In this document: piece by piece, positions 16,511 through 19,107 of the stretch
How the letters are laid out: every line of letters begins with the position of its first letter
Numbering within the stretch: the first letter of the stretch is position 1
From: JBCFBK01 sp039679975
GTDB taxonomy: Bacteria > Bacteroidota > Bacteroidia > Bacteroidales > Prolixibacteraceae
Direction: 5' to 3'
Assembly: GCA_039679975.1 (NCBI GenBank)
Contig: JBDKTZ010000154.1
Span: 1-19,107 of the forward strand
DNA: 19,107 nucleotides
Program-made: the position numbers and the translations under genes
The notes under the pieces: model-generated
Seen by the model: only the letters and a program-made list of their open reading frames with translations
Databases searched by the model: none
What the model was told of the DNA's origin: nothing

Positions 16511-17040
16511 TAGATTGACCTCCAGTAATACGATTTTTCATTAATCCAGGTTTTCTGTGCACGCATAACCTGCTCAATAATATCGCGGGCACAGCCTTCT
16601 CCTCCTTTTTTATCTGAAATATACAAAGAAATTTCCTTAATCTCGTCAACTGCATCTGACGGGCATACCGGTAATCCTACCATCGACATGATCTGATAAT
16701 CGACCAGATCATCTCCCATATAAAGGATTTGGCCGGCGTGAACGCCGGTCTTTTGAATAAAATCGTTCAGGCTTCTCACTTTATCTCTCACACCCGTATA
16801 AATCAGCTGAACGCCCAGTTTTTCATAGCGAAGCCGGACCCTTTCAATTGCGCCACCGGTAATAATCCCGATATGATAACCCATATTGAGGGCATTTCGA
16901 ATAGCATACCCATCTTTTACATTGGCGGTCCGAACAGGGTCCCCTTCTTCATTCAAAGGCGTCGTATCGAGTGATAATACACCATCAATATCAAAAACAA
17001 GAGCTTTGATTTGATTGAGTTTTTCTTCAAAAATGGTCAT
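16510..17040 (-). CDS. kdsC: KdsC-type HAD phosphatase (Kdo-8-phosphate phosphatase)
   Basis: The enzyme removes phosphate from 3-deoxy-D-manno-octulosonate 8-phosphate in lipopolysaccharide synthesis. The 176-residue chain is a capless C0 HAD protein. The nucleophile D17 and acid/base D19 are in FDIDGVLS, motif II T61 in IITGG, K87 in RDKVRS, and motif III D110/D111 in MGDDLVD; the C-terminal GGEGCARD segment is characteristic of KdsC tetramers. The start codon follows the DUF2520 stop with no gap, and the stop overlaps the maf start. Other Kdo genes are not in the window, so the substrate is inferred from the subfamily features. Confidence 0.9.
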   Translation of the reverse strand: MTIFEEKLNQIKALVFDIDGVLSLDTTPLNEEGDPVRTANVKDGYAIRNALNMGYHIGIITGGAIERVRLRYEKLGVQLIYTGVRDKVRSLNDFIQKTGVHAGQILYMGDDLVDYQIMSMVGLPVCPSDAVDEIKEISLYISDKKGGEGCARDIIEQVMRAQKTWINEKSYYWRSI

Positions 17041-17817
17041 TTAATTTTTTTTATGTGCCTGATAAATACTATTGGTTATAAGGCTATAGATTTCGCTAAG
17101 CTGAGGCCTGTCCTCCATCAGCTTTAAGTGTTTATTAACAATTGTTTCATCATATCTTTTCGCAGGTCCCGTTTGGGCATCAGAGGGGGTCATTACCATG
17201 ACCTTCGCAGCAGTTTCGCGAATGAGAGGCTTCAAAAGATCAAAAGACAGTCCTTGCTTTTCAAGAAGCTGCCCGCTAATGTCATAAAAATAATTGACGA
17301 AATTACAGGCAAAAACCGCAGCCAGATGAAGAATTTTGCGGTCGTCCGAGTTGATTTCATAAATTGTCTTTGAGATTTTTGCGGCCAATGCGTTCAATTC
17401 AGCCAGAATTTCTGCTGATTTGGCTTCAATACAAACAGGAATACCCGAAAAATCGATTTCCCTTTCTTTTGAAAAAGTCTGTAATGGATAAAACACTCCG
17501 CATCGTTCACTGTACTGACTCAAAAAATCCATTGAAACACTTCCTGCTGTATGAACGACAAGCCGCTGAGAGAGGTCGGTCTGATCAAGAACCTGGCCCA
17601 TCGCGTCATCTTTCACTGAAAGAATAACAAGGTCAGTGTTCAGATCAATTTCAGAAATTATATTCGTAAAAGGCACACCCAAAGTTGTACCAAGTGCACC
17701 TGCCGACCCCAGGGTTCTGCTGTAAACCTGCACAATTTGAATACCTGCCTTACTGAAAGCTTTTGCCAAATGAGTAGCCAGATTACCGGCTCCTATGATT
17801 GTTACCCGCTGAATCAT
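17041..17817 (-). CDS. Rossmann-fold protein with DUF2520 domain (NADP-binding, ProC-like)
   Basis: The 258-residue protein begins with a dinucleotide-binding motif, VTIIGAGNLATHLAKAF (G9, G11, N12), like pyrroline-5-carboxylate and F420-dependent reductases. The C-terminal half is helical and matches my recollection of DUF2520, which has no agreed reaction. HLAAVFACNFVNYFYDIS in the helical half is its most typical stretch. The ATG at 17817 is chosen over a TTG at 17847. It heads a tight run with kdsC and maf, an order I recall as common in Bacteroidota, which hints at a link with cell-envelope or nucleotide clean-up metabolism. Its promoter should lie within 17818-17870, overlapping the SOD terminator. 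Confidence 0.85.
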   Translation of the reverse strand: MIQRVTIIGAGNLATHLAKAFSKAGIQIVQVYSRTLGSAGALGTTLGVPFTNIISEIDLNTDLVILSVKDDAMGQVLDQTDLSQRLVVHTAGSVSMDFLSQYSERCGVFYPLQTFSKEREIDFSGIPVCIEAKSAEILAELNALAAKISKTIYEINSDDRKILHLAAVFACNFVNYFYDISGQLLEKQGLSFDLLKPLIRETAAKVMVMTPSDAQTGPAKRYDETIVNKHLKLMEDRPQLSEIYSLITNSIYQAHKKN

Positions 17818-17845
17818 GTGATCTGTTTTCAGACAGCAAAGTAAC

Positions 17846-17868
17846 AAAAAACCGGCTTAATCCGGTTT
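17846..17868 (-). terminator. Terminator of the superoxide dismutase gene
   Basis: A 7-bp stem, AAACCGG (17849-17855) with CCGGTTT (17862-17868), has a 6-nt loop. On the minus strand it ends in six T residues and starts 6 nt past the SOD stop codon. Confidence 0.8.
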
Positions 17869-17873
17869 AAAAA

Positions 17874-18578
17874 TCAAAGATTGTCGAATCTTCGGCTCAC
17901 TTCCTTCCAATTGACAACATTCCAAAACTGATCGACATATTCCGGACGGCGGTTCTGGTATTTCAAATAATACGCATGCTCCCATACATCAAGGGCCAGA
18001 AGAGGTATTCCTTGTTTAGGTGCATCGCTCATTAAAGGATTATCCTGATTGGCTGTGGTTGTTACAAATAATTTTCCATCGGAACCGGCAACCAGCCAGG
18101 CCCAGCCGCTTCCGAAATGAGTCTTTGCAGCCGTTCCAAATATCTCCTTAAACTTGTCCGGTGACCCGAAGCTCTGAAAAATTGCCTTTTCAAGTTTCGC
18201 GGATAAGTTTGTTTTGTCAGGGCTCATGTTTTCCCAAAACAATTGGTGATTATAATATCCCCCTCCATTATTCCTGACCGCACTGCTGTAATCTGTAATC
18301 TTTGCAAAAATCTCTCCCATAGTTTTAGAGGCAGCATCCGTATCTTTTACGGCAGCCACAAATTTTTCAAAGTAGCCTTTGTGATGTTTGCTGTAATGGA
18401 GTTCCATAGTCTGTGCGTCAATATAAGGCTCCAATGCATCATAGCTATATGGCAGTTCCGGGAATACATGCCCGATAAATGCCTTGCCTTCACTACCTGT
18501 CACTGCAAAAGGAGATCCCAAAACCGGAGCAGCAACAGCCGCTGTTCCCAGTATACTGATAAAATTTCGTCGTTCCAT
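17874..18578 (-). CDS. Exported superoxide dismutase, Mn-type, with a twin-arginine signal
   Basis: The enzyme dismutes superoxide to oxygen and hydrogen peroxide. Metal ligands H61 (MELHYSKHH), H111 (GYYNHQLFW), D197 and H201 (LDVWEHAYY) are all present. G107 and Q178 occupy the positions that separate Mn enzymes (Gly and Gln) from Fe enzymes (Gln and Ala), so manganese is favoured. The N-terminus MERRNFISILGTAAVAAPVLG has two arginines before a hydrophobic stretch, which suggests Tat export; the RRxFI pattern is near consensus. The frame is open to 18602 through a TTG, but ATG at 18578 (234 residues) or 18584 is more credible. It lies between a repeat-rich spacer and the DUF2520 operon, with its own terminator. 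Confidence 0.93.
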   Translation of the reverse strand: MERRNFISILGTAAVAAPVLGSPFAVTGSEGKAFIGHVFPELPYSYDALEPYIDAQTMELHYSKHHKGYFEKFVAAVKDTDAASKTMGEIFAKITDYSSAVRNNGGGYYNHQLFWENMSPDKTNLSAKLEKAIFQSFGSPDKFKEIFGTAAKTHFGSGWAWLVAGSDGKLFVTTTANQDNPLMSDAPKQGIPLLALDVWEHAYYLKYQNRRPEYVDQFWNVVNWKEVSRRFDNL

Positions 18579-18676
18579 GATCATTTGCTTAGTTTCATTC
18601 AACTGATAGTAACAACAACGGAATACAAATGTTCGGACGCCGGAATGTTTTTAGAAGGGCATGGGGCAGAGAGCGG

Positions 18677-18725
18677 AAACCGGAGACCGGAGACGGGAGA
18701 CGGGAGACGGGAGACGGGAGACCGG
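18677..18725. repeat. Heptad minisatellite, seven units (AGACSGG type)
   Basis: Seven consecutive 7-bp units are present: AAACCGG, AGACCGG, four of AGACGGG, then AGACCGG. Confidence 0.95.
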
Positions 18726-18809
18726 AAACGAGGAAAGGTGGCAGGGTGACAAGGTTGCATGCTTACAGGCTGGTAAAGCATGGAGCACAGAGCATGGGGC
18801 ATAGGGCGG

Positions 18810-18837
18810 AAACCGGAGACGGAAGACCGGAAACCGG
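18810..18837. repeat. Heptad minisatellite, four units
   Basis: Four 7-bp units are present: AAACCGG, AGACGGA, AGACCGG, AAACCGG. This is the shorter counterpart of the array at 18677-18725. Confidence 0.92.
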
Positions 18838-18906
18838 AAACGAGGAAAGGTGGCAGGGTGACAAGGTTGCATGCTCCATGCTCCATGCTCTTTGCCCTGG
18901 TGCCAA

Positions 18907-18938
18907 TAAAAAACCCTGTGCTCGTTTGAACACAGGGT
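18907..18938 (-). terminator. Terminator of the rRNA operon
   Basis: An 8-bp stem, ACCCTGTG (18913-18920) with CACAGGGT (18931-18938), has a 10-nt loop. On the minus strand it is followed by a T-run and begins about 8-10 nt past the 3' end of 5S rRNA. Confidence 0.9.
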
Positions 18939-18945
18939 CTGATCG

Positions 18946-19054
<109 letters not shown>

Positions 19055-19107
19055 AAGTTTTTAGCTTTGAGCCTTCAGCCCTGGTTTTGAGTATTTTCTT
19101 CTTCTCT
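19055..19107 (-). other. Spacer between 5S and the presumed 23S gene
   Basis: No gene is seen. Given the 5S orientation, this should be the 23S-5S internal spacer; no 23S 3' end can be recognised before the window ends. Confidence 0.5.

Larger units (their letters stand above)
18661..18891. repeat. Intergenic repeat locus: two related units with heptad minisatellites
   Basis: This spacer between the 5S terminator and the SOD gene is built of two related units. Unit A starts at 18661 and unit B at 18794, both with ATGGGGCA, then a GC-rich linker, a heptad array, and a 43-bp segment. The 43-bp segments, 18721-18763 and 18833-18875, are identical. The offset between units drops from 133 to 112, exactly three heptads. 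ATGCTCC-type copies at 18871-18891 form an imperfect inverted repeat (13 of 14) with 18789-18802. Open frames across it exist only because the repeats lack stops; I see no gene. The remaining SOD-side part, 18579-18660, shows only a likely promoter zone without clear boxes. Confidence 0.9.

Noticed and set aside
18677..18837. Regular repeats as a possible CRISPR array
   Set aside because: The units are 7 bp in direct tandem without unique spacers, and no cas gene is present.

Overview
The window looks like a stretch of core chromosome from a member of the Bacteroidota, most likely a Bacteroidales-type organism. The signs are: a perfect TAnnTTTG promoter box before a tRNA gene; genes without clear Shine-Dalgarno sequences; an S46 dipeptidyl peptidase; a short bacterial dipeptidyl peptidase III with the HECLGH motif; the compact DUF2520-KdsC-Maf gene string; and a TPR histidine kinase. 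The assignment is inferred from gene content and promoter style, with no database search. Nothing marks the region as a phage, plasmid or island.

Layout. Positions 1-204 are noncoding and hold a 140-nt structured element (outer inverted repeat plus two hairpins) at the 3' end of htpG. htpG (minus) and a membrane TPR sensor histidine kinase (plus) diverge from a 189-nt region with a sigma-54-like promoter motif and a perfect palindrome. The kinase converges on a minus-strand block running HU DNA-binding protein, terminator, TrmH-like rRNA/tRNA methyltransferase, dipeptidyl peptidase III. A tRNA-Ser(UGA) with its own promoter and terminator follows, then a plus-strand biotin-dependent carboxyltransferase subunit that lacks a biotin domain. 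This converges on a minus-strand fused ADP-forming acyl-CoA synthetase, and the two share one terminator hairpin. A plus-strand pair follows: a tandem universal-stress-like protein and an exported beta-rich protein of unknown function. A minus-strand operon comes next: DUF2520 protein, KdsC-like phosphatase, Maf nucleotide pyrophosphatase, and a DPP11-type S46 peptidase. Upstream of it are an exported superoxide dismutase, a repeat-rich intergenic stretch, and a 5S rRNA on the minus strand, the likely tail of an rRNA operon whose 23S gene lies beyond the right edge.

How the genes fit together. Two peptidases of different compartments (a cytosolic M49 enzyme and a periplasmic acidic-residue-specific S46 enzyme) suggest use of peptides as nutrients. 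The carboxyltransferase and the ADP-forming acyl-CoA synthetase fit organic-acid fermentation with ATP recovered from acyl-CoA. These pathway statements are inference. KdsC belongs to lipopolysaccharide Kdo synthesis.

I found no convincing new multi-gene system. The points most worth a second look are the sigma-54-like control region of htpG, the heptad/43-bp repeat locus beside the rRNA operon, the 140-nt element after htpG, the unknown beta-rich exported protein, and the detached carboxyltransferase.
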